From positions 1 through 45,584 of the forward strand of contig CANHRS010000013.1 of assembly GCA_947463445.1 (NCBI GenBank): DNA of 45,584 nucleotides, read 5' to 3'. The notes under the pieces are model-generated. The model was given only the letters and a program-made list of their open reading frames with translations, was not told the origin of the DNA and did not search any database. Positions 34,096-44,518 of the stretch are shown here, piece by piece. Both the position numbers and the translations under genes were made by a program. The stretch's first letter is position 1. Every line of letters begins with the position of its first letter. The stretch is from Flavobacteriia bacterium (lineage in GTDB: Bacteria; Bacteroidota; Bacteroidia; Flavobacteriales_D; Crocinitomicaceae).

Positions 34096-35580
34096 TCATC
34101 GTACCATCAATTTCCATGCACCATGAATAGGTTTGGATATAAATTCCCGTTTATTTTGTTCTTGAAGGTTATTCCAAAGTGTTTCTACAGCCGCTTCAAG
34201 TGCAGTTTTTTCTTCCTGCATAGCAGTCTTTACTAATTTTGGTGAACTAAAATAATGCTTTATAAAATTTGTGTCAAAATCACCAGATGTAAATGCTTCA
34301 TGTTTTAGTACATATTTACAGAAATCTAAATTCGTTTTTACGCCAGATACTTGATACGCATCAATAGCATCGAGCATACGCGCTATGGCTTCGGAACGTG
34401 TTTCCCCCCAAACAATTAATTTAGCCAACATTGGATCATAATAAATCGGAATTTCCATGCCTTCTTCAAAAGAATCATCCACACGAATGTGTTCGCCAAA
34501 AGGAATACGATAACGATTTAGAGTTCCAATATCTGGAGTAAATCCATTAAATGTATCTTCTGCATATAAGCGTATTTCAAGGGAATGTCCATGGATTGTT
34601 AATTCATCTTGTAGTTTCGGAAGTCTTTCTCCACGCGCAACTCGTATTTGCCATTCTACTAAATCTAATCCCGTAATTTCTTCCGTAACAGGATGCTCTA
34701 CTTGTAGACGCGTATTCATTTCCAAGAAGAAGAAATCTAAATTTGCATCCAACAAAAATTCAACTGTACCTGCACCAACATAATTACAGGATTTACAAAC
34801 TGCAATTGCAGCTTCTCCCATCTTCACGCGTAACTGTTCACTCAAAACTGAGCTTGGTGCTTCCTCTATTACTTTTTGATGTCTTCTTTGTATACTACAT
34901 TCGCGCTCAAATAGATATACATAATTCCCATGCGTATCTCCAAATACTTGAATTTCAATATGTCGTGGTTTGCTAACAAATTTTTCTATGAATACAGCAT
35001 CGTTTCCAAAGGAAGAACGTGCTTCACTCTGTGCCATGCGCATTTGTTCTTCTAAGTTTTCAATCGATTCAACAAGTCGCATTCCTTTTCCTCCGCCACC
35101 TGCAGATGCTTTAATCAAGATAGGAAATCCAACTTGTAAAGCAATTTCTTTTGCTTCTTGAACGTCAACTATCGCTCTATCTACTCCTGGTACTAATGGA
35201 ACATTGAATTTTTTTACCGCTTGTTTCGCTTCTAATTTATCACCCATCACTTGCATGGATGCTGGCGAAGGACCAATAAATGTAATACCTGCTTCTTGTA
35301 CCTTAGTTGCAAATGCTGCGTTTTCAGATAAAAATCCATACCCTGGATGAATTCCATCTACACCCAAATTTTTACAATGTGCTAAAATTAGATCTTGTTT
35401 TAGATAACTTTCATTGGATGGTGATACACCAACGTATACCGATTCATCCGCCTCACGAACATGAAGTGCATCTTTATCTGCATCCGAATAAATTGCAACG
35501 GTGTTGATTCCCATTTTTTTTAATGTGCGAATTACACGTCTAGCAATTTCTCCACGATTAGCAATAAGTACTTTTTGCAT
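34096..35580 (-). CDS. accC: Biotin carboxylase (acetyl/acyl-CoA carboxylase subunit)
   Basis: A 494-residue ATP-grasp enzyme that carboxylates the biotin of a carrier protein with bicarbonate. Motifs include VLIANRGEIARRVIRT at the N-terminus, the glycine loop KASAGGGGKGMRLV near residue 155, HIEIQVFGD, and EMNTRLQVEHPVTE near residue 290. It is about 45 residues longer than E. coli AccC (449), ending in an added tail (FISKPIHGAWKLMVR). No biotin carrier (accB) or carboxyltransferase gene is adjacent. It starts 7 bases after tamB, so it may be expressed from that mRNA. Its need for bicarbonate is a link to the transporters at the left end, by function only. Confidence 0.93.
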   Translation of the reverse strand: MQKVLIANRGEIARRVIRTLKKMGINTVAIYSDADKDALHVREADESVYVGVSPSNESYLKQDLILAHCKNLGVDGIHPGYGFLSENAAFATKVQEAGITFIGPSPASMQVMGDKLEAKQAVKKFNVPLVPGVDRAIVDVQEAKEIALQVGFPILIKASAGGGGKGMRLVESIENLEEQMRMAQSEARSSFGNDAVFIEKFVSKPRHIEIQVFGDTHGNYVYLFERECSIQRRHQKVIEEAPSSVLSEQLRVKMGEAAIAVCKSCNYVGAGTVEFLLDANLDFFFLEMNTRLQVEHPVTEEITGLDLVEWQIRVARGERLPKLQDELTIHGHSLEIRLYAEDTFNGFTPDIGTLNRYRIPFGEHIRVDDSFEEGMEIPIYYDPMLAKLIVWGETRSEAIARMLDAIDAYQVSGVKTNLDFCKYVLKHEAFTSGDFDTNFIKHYFSSPKLVKTAMQEEKTALEAAVETLWNNLQEQNKREFISKPIHGAWKLMVR

Positions 35581-35587
35581 ATTGACT

Positions 35588-38500
35588 TTATTTTTTAACT
35601 GTCAAACTATCCTTAATATTCTGTAATGAATTCGTTGGGATTGGTTTTCTATTTTTTTTCGTTCGCTTTAATATTCTGCGTTCATTTTCTGGTCGAAATA
35701 TATTTAAAAAACGCTGTAAGGAAACGAATTCCTCTACGGTTGTAAATTCTTCTTGGTAGTTAATACCAATACCTTGGGTCGTATAGGTGTTCAATTGATT
35801 AAATAAATTGATATCATTTGATTCGTTAAATGTGCTCAACTTTAAATTTCCTGCATCATCCAAATTGTAATCAATACGCACATTACTAATCCATAATGTA
35901 GTGTTAGCATTCGTATTACTACCAAATTGGGATGTAATATTCCAATCACCATATCCTTTTGAGAGTCCTACTCGGATGGAGGTTGTACCTGTAGTCGCTT
36001 GTGTTGTAGTTGCTGTGTTATCTGTTGCTGTATTGTAACTTAAATTAATTCGGTAGTTTTTGGATAAATCATTTAATATACTATTTATTTGATTTGTCAC
36101 TAAATCCGCTACTGCATTCGACCCTACGTTATTACTACTCGAAAGTAATGGTTGGAATTTTTTCCATAGCAGTAATGAGAAAAATTGTTTGTTCAACTCT
36201 TCTTTACTATTATTTATTCGCGCAATTGCAGCTTTTGAATCTTCATTTATACCTGTGCCAACATTCCCTAATTCAATCTCGAAATCAATTTTAGGTTGTA
36301 AAACTGTTTCACTTAATTTTAGTTTGCAGCGAATTTCCTGAATGGATTTAGCATTTGAATTATCAATAGGTAAAATATCTTTTAATGTTGTAAATACAGA
36401 ACTTACTGTTGTTAGTTTTAATTCTGCTAAATATGGGTCTTTCGTCCAACTGATAGTTCCACCTTCTTGTATCGTAAAATTTTGTTTTAATGGCCCTAAT
36501 ACAAAGTTATAGGTACTTTGATTTGTGTTGCTGTTTAAGATAGTATACGTACCATTCATGGTTACATTTTCTGTCCGATCCATATTTATTGCAATATCCC
36601 CTGCTCCAAATGCTGTGATTTCATCTCCTAATTTTTCATTGAAAATTAATTTAAGTTTGGCGTCAGGAGTAATTTTAAACTTTAAATCTAATGTAACACC
36701 TGAATAATCAATCTTAGGTTTTTTATTTTTTTTCGTATCCTCCTTTTGTTTAAATCGTATAAATTTTCCCTCTTCAATATCGCCTTCGCCATACATTGGA
36801 AAATTAATGGCTGATCCAGTTTCTGTCTTTAAATCTACATTAAATGCAATATCGTCTGGTTGACCACTCATATTGATGGTGCCTGTTGCATATCCTTTTC
36901 CATAAAAAATATCCTCCTCTTTAAATTTGGTATTCATAACCAAAAAATGATCAACCGGCAAAACCATTCCAGGTACGGAGGTGATGTCTTCTTCTATATT
37001 TAAATTGACATCAAATGTCCAATCTTCAAAGTTTTTATGGTAGACAGTGGCGATAATAGAACCATTATTTCCTTCTTCATCTTTAACAGGCATATTGTTT
37101 ATATAAAAACCATCTGCATCCACTAATATTTTTCCTTTTGCACCTAGATTTACCCCAAACATTTCAATTTTTGTTCTACCATCAATCAAGTCTACTTCAC
37201 CTTCCAGTTTTGGAGTCTCAAAGGTACCTGCGACAAGTATATTACCCTTTAATTTTCCTTCAACATTGGATATTACACGTGGATCTAAAAAAGCATTGAT
37301 AAATTGAATATCTGTATAATTAAAATCTAAATTAAAGTTTAGATTGTTTTGATTCCGCATAGGAAAATATCTTCCATTAAATGTAAAAGTTGGATTCAAT
37401 CTATATGCTAAATCTCCTTGTAAAAAAATACTTTTCCATTCATTTTCCCAATAACCAGAAAGCGATACATCACCCACTTCTTCTTTATTGATAAATAAAT
37501 TTCTAATTTTTGAATCCCCAGTTATTTTAAGATCTGTAAATGGCGTACTTATTGAGGTATTAGCATTTAATTCTCCTGTTAACTTAGTTGGTAATTGAAA
37601 AATACTACTGACATGTAAAAGATCAAGTCCATGTATCTTAATAAGCGCTTTATCTTCATTTTTAGTGGAAAGTGTTCCATCGAAAGAAATTGTTTCTTCC
37701 TCGTGTTTAATAAGAAAATTTCGCATGGATAAAAATTGTGGTGCAACATCTAAATCACACGCTTCATCCAAAGACCATCTATTTTTGTCAATATGAAAAA
37801 ACGAAGGGAGGATATGAAAATTAAATGATTTGCCTTTATTACATGTTGTTTCCCATTGAATTTTTGATTCTTTTTGATTAGATAATTTCCAAGTTAATTC
37901 TGATTGTAATTGATTTTCTCCTCCGTTTATTTTCAATGCAAGATCCTCTAATTCTATAGAATCGCGATAATTAAGTTGGACAGCCTCTAGTTTTGTTTCT
38001 ATCTTTTTATCAATGATAAAACTTGTAGAAGTTAGTTTCTTAATTTTTAAATCTCCAATACGAAAATAAGGTGCCGATACTTTTATTTGTATTTTATCAT
38101 TCGATATATCTCCTTTTATTCTACTGCCTGGTGCAATTTTGAGTTGCGGAGCAAATAAATCAATGATTTCATCTGCTTTTTTTACCTCAATATTATATGT
38201 CCAATCGTTATTTCGAGGAATAGTTGTACGATGTTTGATCAATGCAGGAAGTACCTCACTTAATTGATTGTTAATTTCCGTAAATATGTTTGTCATTTCT
38301 AAATCACCATGCATATCCACATCGCAAATCGATGAATTTATTTGTAGATCATCTGCTTTTTTTGAACGATTTAATTTAATTTTAAAATAATCAATAAAAG
38401 CATTTTTGTTAACTTCTTTATAATTTAGAGCATTCAGTTTTATTTCACCAGCATAATTATTTAAATTGTTCCCATGAACATCCATGCTTATTTCACCGGA

Positions 38501-40168
38501 GATGTTGCTATTTAATCGATTAGATAAATGTAGTTTATCGAGATTAGCATATGTGACGTTTGCAGTTAATTTATAATGTTCCTCTTCATTAAATGAAAGG
38601 TTTCCATCGTAAGTAAAACGTGCATTTTCATCCTGAACATCTAGTTTACCTTCGACCTTATTGTTTATATATGACATTTTATCCACTAAAATAGAGGAGT
38701 ATGTGTAGTTTTTAAAAGTTAAATGCGCTAACCTACCTGATAATTCATGCACTTCTAGGTTTGCGTCAAAATCAAACATTCCTTGAATATTAACCACTCC
38801 AGACGTTTTACCAAATAATCTATTTTGGGTAATACCACCTAAATGTATACTATCCAGATAAATGTTAGGTTGACTTCCAATAGAAGAAAATAAATAGTCA
38901 TCCTTCACTTTGTTATAGTCAATTTTAACTCCCTTTGGAATGCGAATATGCCCTTGTGTAGAATTAATTTTTTGCGCAACGATAGTAGCATGTTGATTAC
39001 TACCTGTGATACGTACATTCTTTCCTTCAAAATATCCTAATCGTTTGACATAGCTATTGAATTCGATAGGTTTAATTCCTGTCAATATCGGGAAATTAAA
39101 TTTTTCAATATCTGAAATGGGAAAATAGCAATAGGAAATTTTTTCATTGTATTCAAGATTATGTAAGTTACGAAAGTCAGGTAAAATTAAATCTCCTTGT
39201 AGAATAGATTTTTCTCCAAATTTTAATTTTAAGTCTTTGATATTTAAGACTTTTAATCGATCTGTAACGATTGCTTCTACCTCGCAAAATTGATCCATTC
39301 CTCGAAGTGCGGAAGAGAAATATTGAATGTCACGCATTGCTACATAACTTTTATGCAAAATAGCATTGAAATAAACTTTATCATCAAATTGCAGAAAATC
39401 GTCCCATGTTGAAAATAACATTTGGAATTTAGGAAGAGTTACTTCTGAACGATTGGTTTTGAATTTCAACTGTTTGACAGCAATAATGTTTGAATTAACC
39501 TTGGTATATCCTGAAAAACTTCGAATTTTCAATCCACATCTTTCGTTTAATGATAACTGATTAATTGCCGCCTTAATAGTTCCTTTATTATAAGAAAAGT
39601 TATCGGCGAATAGATATAATTTTTTCAAATGGATATGATCGTAATTGATTTCGTCTGTGTAATTTGCTTTACGATAATCGTCATACCGAATATCTAAATT
39701 TTTTAATGCTAGTTTTTCGATTTTGAACGTGTACGGTTTGGAGCTAGTTGTTTGCTCAGAAGTAAAGTAATCTACAATAAACTGAAAATTAAATGCCTCT
39801 GTTTTCTTAGAGATGTTTAAATTGAATATCCCTTGCTCTATTTTTACTTTTTTAAGGCGAATTTCTCTTTTGATTTGGTTGACACCCTTTAACGTGACAA
39901 ATATAGATTTTGCGTAGGCTATTTTTTTATGCTGTCTATCTTCGATGTTAACTCCATCCAAAACAATTTTATTAAAAAAAACAATGGAAACACGTTCCAC
40001 GGAAAAAGTTGTATTTAATTCTTTCGAAAAATAGGTAGTTGCACTTTGGGCTAAATAGGTTTGTACTGGAGTAGTTCTAACTAAAAAGACAAAAAAAACA
40101 AAAAAAAGGATAACCCATTCGGTAGATATACCTAGTAATTTTCCTGTAAATTTGAGTACTTTTGTCAT
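35588..40168 (-). CDS. tamB: TamB-like translocation/assembly module protein (DUF490)
   Basis: A 1526-residue protein with an N-terminal membrane anchor (residues 17-32, WVILFFVFFVFLV), then long beta-helical AsmA-like repeats spanning the periplasm. The C-terminal DUF490 domain covers roughly residues 1000-1480 (VEGKLKGNILVAGTFETPKLEGEVDL, ending in NYRINLSYN and FGSNTNANTTLW). TamB bridges the two membranes and helps move lipids or assemble outer-membrane proteins. The start is the ATG at 40168, 20 bases from the divergent tsaD start. AccC follows 7 bases after its stop codon. Confidence 0.9.
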   Translation of the reverse strand: MTKVLKFTGKLLGISTEWVILFFVFFVFLVRTTPVQTYLAQSATTYFSKELNTTFSVERVSIVFFNKIVLDGVNIEDRQHKKIAYAKSIFVTLKGVNQIKREIRLKKVKIEQGIFNLNISKKTEAFNFQFIVDYFTSEQTTSSKPYTFKIEKLALKNLDIRYDDYRKANYTDEINYDHIHLKKLYLFADNFSYNKGTIKAAINQLSLNERCGLKIRSFSGYTKVNSNIIAVKQLKFKTNRSEVTLPKFQMLFSTWDDFLQFDDKVYFNAILHKSYVAMRDIQYFSSALRGMDQFCEVEAIVTDRLKVLNIKDLKLKFGEKSILQGDLILPDFRNLHNLEYNEKISYCYFPISDIEKFNFPILTGIKPIEFNSYVKRLGYFEGKNVRITGSNQHATIVAQKINSTQGHIRIPKGVKIDYNKVKDDYLFSSIGSQPNIYLDSIHLGGITQNRLFGKTSGVVNIQGMFDFDANLEVHELSGRLAHLTFKNYTYSSILVDKMSYINNKVEGKLDVQDENARFTYDGNLSFNEEEHYKLTANVTYANLDKLHLSNRLNSNISGEISMDVHGNNLNNYAGEIKLNALNYKEVNKNAFIDYFKIKLNRSKKADDLQINSSICDVDMHGDLEMTNIFTEINNQLSEVLPALIKHRTTIPRNNDWTYNIEVKKADEIIDLFAPQLKIAPGSRIKGDISNDKIQIKVSAPYFRIGDLKIKKLTSTSFIIDKKIETKLEAVQLNYRDSIELEDLALKINGGENQLQSELTWKLSNQKESKIQWETTCNKGKSFNFHILPSFFHIDKNRWSLDEACDLDVAPQFLSMRNFLIKHEEETISFDGTLSTKNEDKALIKIHGLDLLHVSSIFQLPTKLTGELNANTSISTPFTDLKITGDSKIRNLFINKEEVGDVSLSGYWENEWKSIFLQGDLAYRLNPTFTFNGRYFPMRNQNNLNFNLDFNYTDIQFINAFLDPRVISNVEGKLKGNILVAGTFETPKLEGEVDLIDGRTKIEMFGVNLGAKGKILVDADGFYINNMPVKDEEGNNGSIIATVYHKNFEDWTFDVNLNIEEDITSVPGMVLPVDHFLVMNTKFKEEDIFYGKGYATGTINMSGQPDDIAFNVDLKTETGSAINFPMYGEGDIEEGKFIRFKQKEDTKKNKKPKIDYSGVTLDLKFKITPDAKLKLIFNEKLGDEITAFGAGDIAINMDRTENVTMNGTYTILNSNTNQSTYNFVLGPLKQNFTIQEGGTISWTKDPYLAELKLTTVSSVFTTLKDILPIDNSNAKSIQEIRCKLKLSETVLQPKIDFEIELGNVGTGINEDSKAAIARINNSKEELNKQFFSLLLWKKFQPLLSSSNNVGSNAVADLVTNQINSILNDLSKNYRINLSYNTATDNTATTTQATTGTTSIRVGLSKGYGDWNITSQFGSNTNANTTLWISNVRIDYNLDDAGNLKLSTFNESNDINLFNQLNTYTTQGIGINYQEEFTTVEEFVSLQRFLNIFRPENERRILKRTKKNRKPIPTNSLQNIKDSLTVKK
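40157..40164 (+). promoter_or_regulatory. Bacteroidota -7 box (TACTTTTG) for tsaD, inside the tamB start
   Basis: TACTTTTG is an exact TAnnTTTG match 24 bases before the tsaD start at 40189. It lies within the first codons of the divergent tamB gene, so the two genes share or overlap regulatory DNA. Confidence 0.5.
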
Positions 40169-40188
40169 TAATTATAAAACAATAAACT

Positions 40189-41217
40189 TTGAGTCTTAAA
40201 CCTCTTATTTTGCTAGGCATAGAGTCCTCATGTGATGATACTTCTGCCGCGATTATCAAAGATACAATAATTTTATCAAATGTTGTTGCAGGTCAGGAAA
40301 TTCATACGAAATACGGTGGTGTTGTGCCTGAATTAGCATCTCGTGCACACCAACAAAATATCATACCTGTCGTACAACAAGCGATTGCACAAGCTGGAAT
40401 AGCTAAAGAAGACATTGCAGGCGTTGCATTTACCAGAGGTCCAGGGCTTTTAGGTTCATTGGTAGTAGGAACATCCTTTGCTAAGGCATTTGCTCTAGCG
40501 CAAAATATACCAATGTTGGATGTAAACCACATGTATGGCCATGTTTTAGCGCATTTTATAGGAGGGGAAGAAAAAAAGAAACCTACATTTCCATTTATTT
40601 GTTTGACTATTTCTGGAGGTCACACCCAATTAGTTTTGGTGAAAGATCATTTATCCATGGAGGTAATTGGAACTACCATAGATGATGCTGCTGGTGAAGC
40701 ATTTGATAAAACTGCAAAGTTGCTAGGTTTCCCCTATCCAGGTGGACCATTAATTGATAAGTATGCCCAAGATGGGGATGCTTCAAAATTTGTTTTTGCT
40801 AAACCCAATATGCCGAATTACGATTATAGTTTTAGTGGTTTAAAAACATCTATTTTATATTTTTTACAGAAACAAATGAAGGAAAATTCTGCGTTTGTTT
40901 CGGAAGAATTAAATCATATTTGTGCTTCGGTACAGCAAACTATCGTGGATATTTTATTTACTAAATTAGTGAAAGCGAGTAAAGAATTAGGAATTTCCCA
41001 AATAGCAATTGCAGGCGGTGTTTCTGCAAATTCTGGTGTAAGAAAACGTTTACTAGAAGAAGGTCAAAAACGCAAATGGGATGTGTTTATACCTGAATTT
41101 CAGTATTGTACGGATAATGCTGCGATGATTGCTATAACGGGGCATTATATGTATCATCAAGGATTATTCGCAGATCAATCAATCAGTGCAACCGCTCGTT
41201 TAACTTTTAACCGTTAA
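40189..41217 (+). CDS. tsaD: TsaD: tRNA N6-threonylcarbamoyladenosine transferase subunit
   Basis: A 342-residue ASKHA-fold protein that adds threonylcarbamoyl to A37 of ANN-decoding tRNAs. Motifs are LGIESSCDDTSAAI at the N-terminus, His114/His118 in the metal site HMYGH, CLTISGGHTQLVLV, and AIAGGVSANSGVR near residue 280. The start is a TTG at 40189, since no ATG precedes the conserved N-terminus, and it is only 20 bases from the tamB start. The next gene, an rRNA methyltransferase, begins 4 bases after its stop. Confidence 0.96.
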   Translation: MSLKPLILLGIESSCDDTSAAIIKDTIILSNVVAGQEIHTKYGGVVPELASRAHQQNIIPVVQQAIAQAGIAKEDIAGVAFTRGPGLLGSLVVGTSFAKAFALAQNIPMLDVNHMYGHVLAHFIGGEEKKKPTFPFICLTISGGHTQLVLVKDHLSMEVIGTTIDDAAGEAFDKTAKLLGFPYPGGPLIDKYAQDGDASKFVFAKPNMPNYDYSFSGLKTSILYFLQKQMKENSAFVSEELNHICASVQQTIVDILFTKLVKASKELGISQIAIAGGVSANSGVRKRLLEEGQKRKWDVFIPEFQYCTDNAAMIAITGHYMYHQGLFADQSISATARLTFNR

Positions 41218-41221
41218 GGAT

Positions 41222-42559
41222 ATGTTTTCAGATTTTCCAAGTGATTTTGTGTCACGTGTACTGTCCGATGATTTTTTAGGGGCTGAAAAATTATTACATG
41301 CTTTAAATACGGATTCTCCAGTTTCTATTCGTAAAAACCCTTTGAAAATAAACTCAGAGTTGACTGTTAAATCGGCGGTGGAATGGTGTGAGAATGCCTA
41401 TTATTTGCCGGAACGTCCATCATTTATTAAAGACCCGCTTTTTCATGCTGGAACCTATTATCCGCAAGAGGCTGGGTCTATGTTTTTAGATGCAATTTTA
41501 AAACAGTTGCATCTCCCTGACGCACCTCGTGTTTTGGATTTGTGTGCCTCTCCAGGTGGTAAAAGTACACTTATTGCCTCTTGGTTACAAGGGAAAGGCT
41601 TATTGGTAAGTAATGAGGTAATACATGCGCGTTCGAAAGTATTGAAAGAAAATATGACGAAGTGGGGGGTGAGTAATTCGGTGGTTACTTCAAACGATCC
41701 TGCTGACTTTGAGCGTTTACCTAATTATTTCGATTTAATCGTTGTGGATGCTCCTTGTTCTGGCGAAGGAATGTTTCGAAAAGATAAGGATGCACGAAAA
41801 GAATGGTCTTCGGATAATGTACAGTTGTGTACAGCGCGACAAAAACGCATAGTGATGGATGTATGGGATGCACTGCAACCGGGAGGGTATCTAGTATATT
41901 CGACCTGTACATTTAATGCGGAAGAGAATGAAAAAAATGTTGCTTGGTTCTTGTCGGAAACAGCGTCTGAATTAATAGCGATTGAATCCTCTTGTTTTAA
42001 AAATGGGAGAGAAAATATAGGGTATTATGCATTGCCATCAGAAGTGGATACGGAAGGGTTTTTTATTGCTGTACTTCGAAAAACAGGGGAGGCGAAAATA
42101 CGAAAATTAACGTGGAAAAAGAAGGTGGATTTAACAGTCTTTACCAATGAAAAATTGAAGGAATTATACCAATCTGCTGAAAATACAGTGGTGCAATGGA
42201 AAGAGTTTTTGTTTTCTGTACCAACGGATTTTCTAGAAGATATATACTATTTATATGCGCATTTGCATACCATAAAACTCGGTACTGAAATCGGAGAGGT
42301 AACACAAAAAGGGTGGAATCCAAAGGAGGGCTTGGCTTTAAATCCAAGGATTCAAAATTCTGAAATTCAACGTATAGACTTATCGTTGGAACAAGCTCTT
42401 TCTTATTTGCATGGCGATACTTTTTCGGTCGATGCTAAACAAGGCTATTATTTGATGACCTATAAGCAAGAACCGTTGGGGTGGATAAAACATTTAGGTA
42501 ACCGCTTCAATAATTTGTATCCTAAAGAGTGGCGCATAAAAATGCGTTTAGACCGATAA
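41222..42559 (+). CDS. rsmF: RsmF/RsmB-family (NOL1/NOP2/Sun) RNA cytosine-5 methyltransferase
   Basis: A 445-residue protein. The SAM-binding motif is LDLCASPGGKSTLIASW near residue 105. Catalytic cysteines are in VDAPCSGEGMFRKD and YSTCTFNAEENE. A C-terminal PUA-like region follows (KQGYYLMTYKQEPLGWIKHLGNRFNNLYPKEWRI), as in RsmF. It modifies cytosine C5 of 16S rRNA or tRNA. The gene follows tsaD by 4 bases and ends 2 bases before the convergent phosphatase gene. Confidence 0.9.
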   Translation: MFSDFPSDFVSRVLSDDFLGAEKLLHALNTDSPVSIRKNPLKINSELTVKSAVEWCENAYYLPERPSFIKDPLFHAGTYYPQEAGSMFLDAILKQLHLPDAPRVLDLCASPGGKSTLIASWLQGKGLLVSNEVIHARSKVLKENMTKWGVSNSVVTSNDPADFERLPNYFDLIVVDAPCSGEGMFRKDKDARKEWSSDNVQLCTARQKRIVMDVWDALQPGGYLVYSTCTFNAEENEKNVAWFLSETASELIAIESSCFKNGRENIGYYALPSEVDTEGFFIAVLRKTGEAKIRKLTWKKKVDLTVFTNEKLKELYQSAENTVVQWKEFLFSVPTDFLEDIYYLYAHLHTIKLGTEIGEVTQKGWNPKEGLALNPRIQNSEIQRIDLSLEQALSYLHGDTFSVDAKQGYYLMTYKQEPLGWIKHLGNRFNNLYPKEWRIKMRLDR

Positions 42560-42561
42560 TC

Positions 42562-44205
42562 CTATTTATTTAAAATTTCAAGAATCGGTTCGCCGGTTGT
42601 TAAACTTGGTTTCGTAAGCTGTAGTATGTGTGTTAAAGTCGCTGTTATGTCTGTGATTTCCACTTTTCGAAATACTTCTTGGGTTGGTATATTTTTACCA
42701 TACCAAAGTAATGGAACGTGTGTGTCGTAGCTGTAACCGGAGCCATGGGAGGTGCCTTGACGGTTCTTTTCATTGTCCTTTTGGTAGGGTAAATACCCAG
42801 GGTCCAACATGAAAATGACATCCCCACTTTCCTCTTTCATATAGCCGTTTTTGATTAGATTTTTCCAATAATCTGCTTGTTCAGAATTTTCTAAGTCCTC
42901 CGAAGTATAGGTGTTTTTTATATTTGGCCAAAACTTTAATTGATCTATGATGTAGTTTTTTACAAGGTTTAGGTCTAATTTTTTTGATGTAAGATTTAGT
43001 TTATCTATATAAATATTATTGTTTGTTACCTCTAAAATACAATCAAATCCAAATTTTCGTGTGCAACTATCCCGTAATTCTTTTAATGGTTTTTCTAGAA
43101 AAAAGTATCCGCCAGGAAGTTTTTGGTCTATTAATAATTGTGGTACTGGAACAACTGCGTGGTCTGCGGTCAGGAATAATGTAAATTCATTTTTGCCAAT
43201 TTCTTTCTCAAGGTATTGAAGTAAACGTGCAATCTCTAAATCTAAACGCAAATACATATCCTCAATTTCGATGGACTGTGGTCCGTAAGCGTGACCAAGA
43301 ATATCTGTTGAAGAAAAGCTTATACATAAAAAATCAGGGGTATTGTCTTTTCCTAGTTCTTCACCTTGTATGGCTTCGAGACTAGCGTTTAGTAAATGGG
43401 TATTTGCAAAAGGAGTCGCTGTAAACACTTTCATTTTTTTTGAATCATCCAACTTTTTAAACGCATATGGAAATGTTGGTTTAGTATTTCCGAAAATTAA
43501 TTCTTCATAGGGAGAATTGTCTATCCCGCTTTCTATATAGTTTTCAATGGGTAAAAGTGTATTCCAAGTTTGTTGCATGTAAGTTGAAACATGCTTTTTA
43601 GCATTAAAATTTTGTAACCAGAAAGGAAGTTCTTTTTTGTAATAACTGCTCGTAATGAAATCTCCAGTACTAGGATCGTACCAATAACTTCCATCACTTT
43701 TGTGTCCACCAGGTAAAATAGCTCCTCTGTTTTTAATGGAAAGTGAAATAACTTTGGCTTTTGGGTAAGTTAATTTTAGTTGGTCCGTAATCGTTATGGC
43801 TTGAAGGTTTTTTGGGGAACAAGCGCCATTTTTAGAACTAGAACCGATGGTTGTGTAAAGTGAATCACCTACGCAGTTCTTTTCGTGTTTTGTTTTGCGA
43901 TCATACCATTCATTGGCAACAATACCATGGTTGGATGGCGTGGTTCCGGTATAAATACTCGCGTGACCAGGACCCGTAAATGTAGGGATGTAATTGTATT
44001 GTGTATTTCTACAATTAGTTCCGTTGTTCATTATTTTTTGGAATCCATCTATTGAAAATTTATCGTAAAAGCGGTAGAGGTAATCATAGCACATTTGATC
44101 TACAACGATTCCAACAACGAGTTTTGGTTTTTTTTGTTCTTGCGAAAAAGATTGTATTGAGAAAATACTTAGGAATACGAATAGTAGTAACGTCTGTTTT
44201 TTCAT
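42562..44205 (-). CDS. PafA-like alkaline phosphatase / phosphodiesterase superfamily protein
   Basis: A 547-residue exported enzyme with a signal peptide (LLLFVFLSIFSIQSFSQ). Asp36 (VVGIVVDQM) is a zinc ligand and Thr77 (TFTGPGHASIY) the nucleophile, as in the phosphate-irrepressible PafA of Bacteroidota. Further metal ligands are in FTADHAVVP and the late GTSHGSGYSYDTHVPLLWYG. PafA is a phosphomonoesterase with phosphodiesterase side activity, acting in the periplasm or outer membrane. It is convergent with the RNA methyltransferase gene, 2 bases away, and no terminator is visible between the two. Confidence 0.9.
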   Translation of the reverse strand: MKKQTLLLFVFLSIFSIQSFSQEQKKPKLVVGIVVDQMCYDYLYRFYDKFSIDGFQKIMNNGTNCRNTQYNYIPTFTGPGHASIYTGTTPSNHGIVANEWYDRKTKHEKNCVGDSLYTTIGSSSKNGACSPKNLQAITITDQLKLTYPKAKVISLSIKNRGAILPGGHKSDGSYWYDPSTGDFITSSYYKKELPFWLQNFNAKKHVSTYMQQTWNTLLPIENYIESGIDNSPYEELIFGNTKPTFPYAFKKLDDSKKMKVFTATPFANTHLLNASLEAIQGEELGKDNTPDFLCISFSSTDILGHAYGPQSIEIEDMYLRLDLEIARLLQYLEKEIGKNEFTLFLTADHAVVPVPQLLIDQKLPGGYFFLEKPLKELRDSCTRKFGFDCILEVTNNNIYIDKLNLTSKKLDLNLVKNYIIDQLKFWPNIKNTYTSEDLENSEQADYWKNLIKNGYMKEESGDVIFMLDPGYLPYQKDNEKNRQGTSHGSGYSYDTHVPLLWYGKNIPTQEVFRKVEITDITATLTHILQLTKPSLTTGEPILEILNK

Positions 44206-44518
44206 GAAATTTAGTTTGATACTAAATTAAAGAAAAGACATTTCAACAATTTGACTATTTGTAAAGTTTATGAAGTGTTTGTGGTGAATAACTCAGGTTT
44301 AAATCTATTTTGAGTTAATTATTTGTTTATAAGTTGTTTATGTTTGTTGGTTAAGAGGGAAGTTTTGTAAGCTTCAAGTCGTATTTGGTTTTTAGTTTTC
44401 AACAAGCACAAAAACAATAAACTATGTGATTTTTATAGTTTATCTTTACCTTTTATTGTAAATCTTAAAATTTACAGCCCACTATAAGTATTTAAAATAT
44501 AACAAAAAACGTGCCAGA
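44206..44518. other. Intergenic region between two divergent genes
   Basis: About 310 AT-rich bases between the phosphatase and the glycosyltransferase genes. A -7-like TATCTTTA lies at 44441-44448, 71 bases before the ATG at 44519. I see no ORF, tRNA or repeat. It should hold promoters of both genes. Confidence 0.5.
44441..44448 (+). promoter_or_regulatory. Near-consensus -7 box (TATCTTTA) of the glycosyltransferase gene
   Basis: TATCTTTA matches TAnnTTTG at seven of eight positions, and lies upstream of the ATG at 44519. No -33 TTG is clear. Confidence 0.4.
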
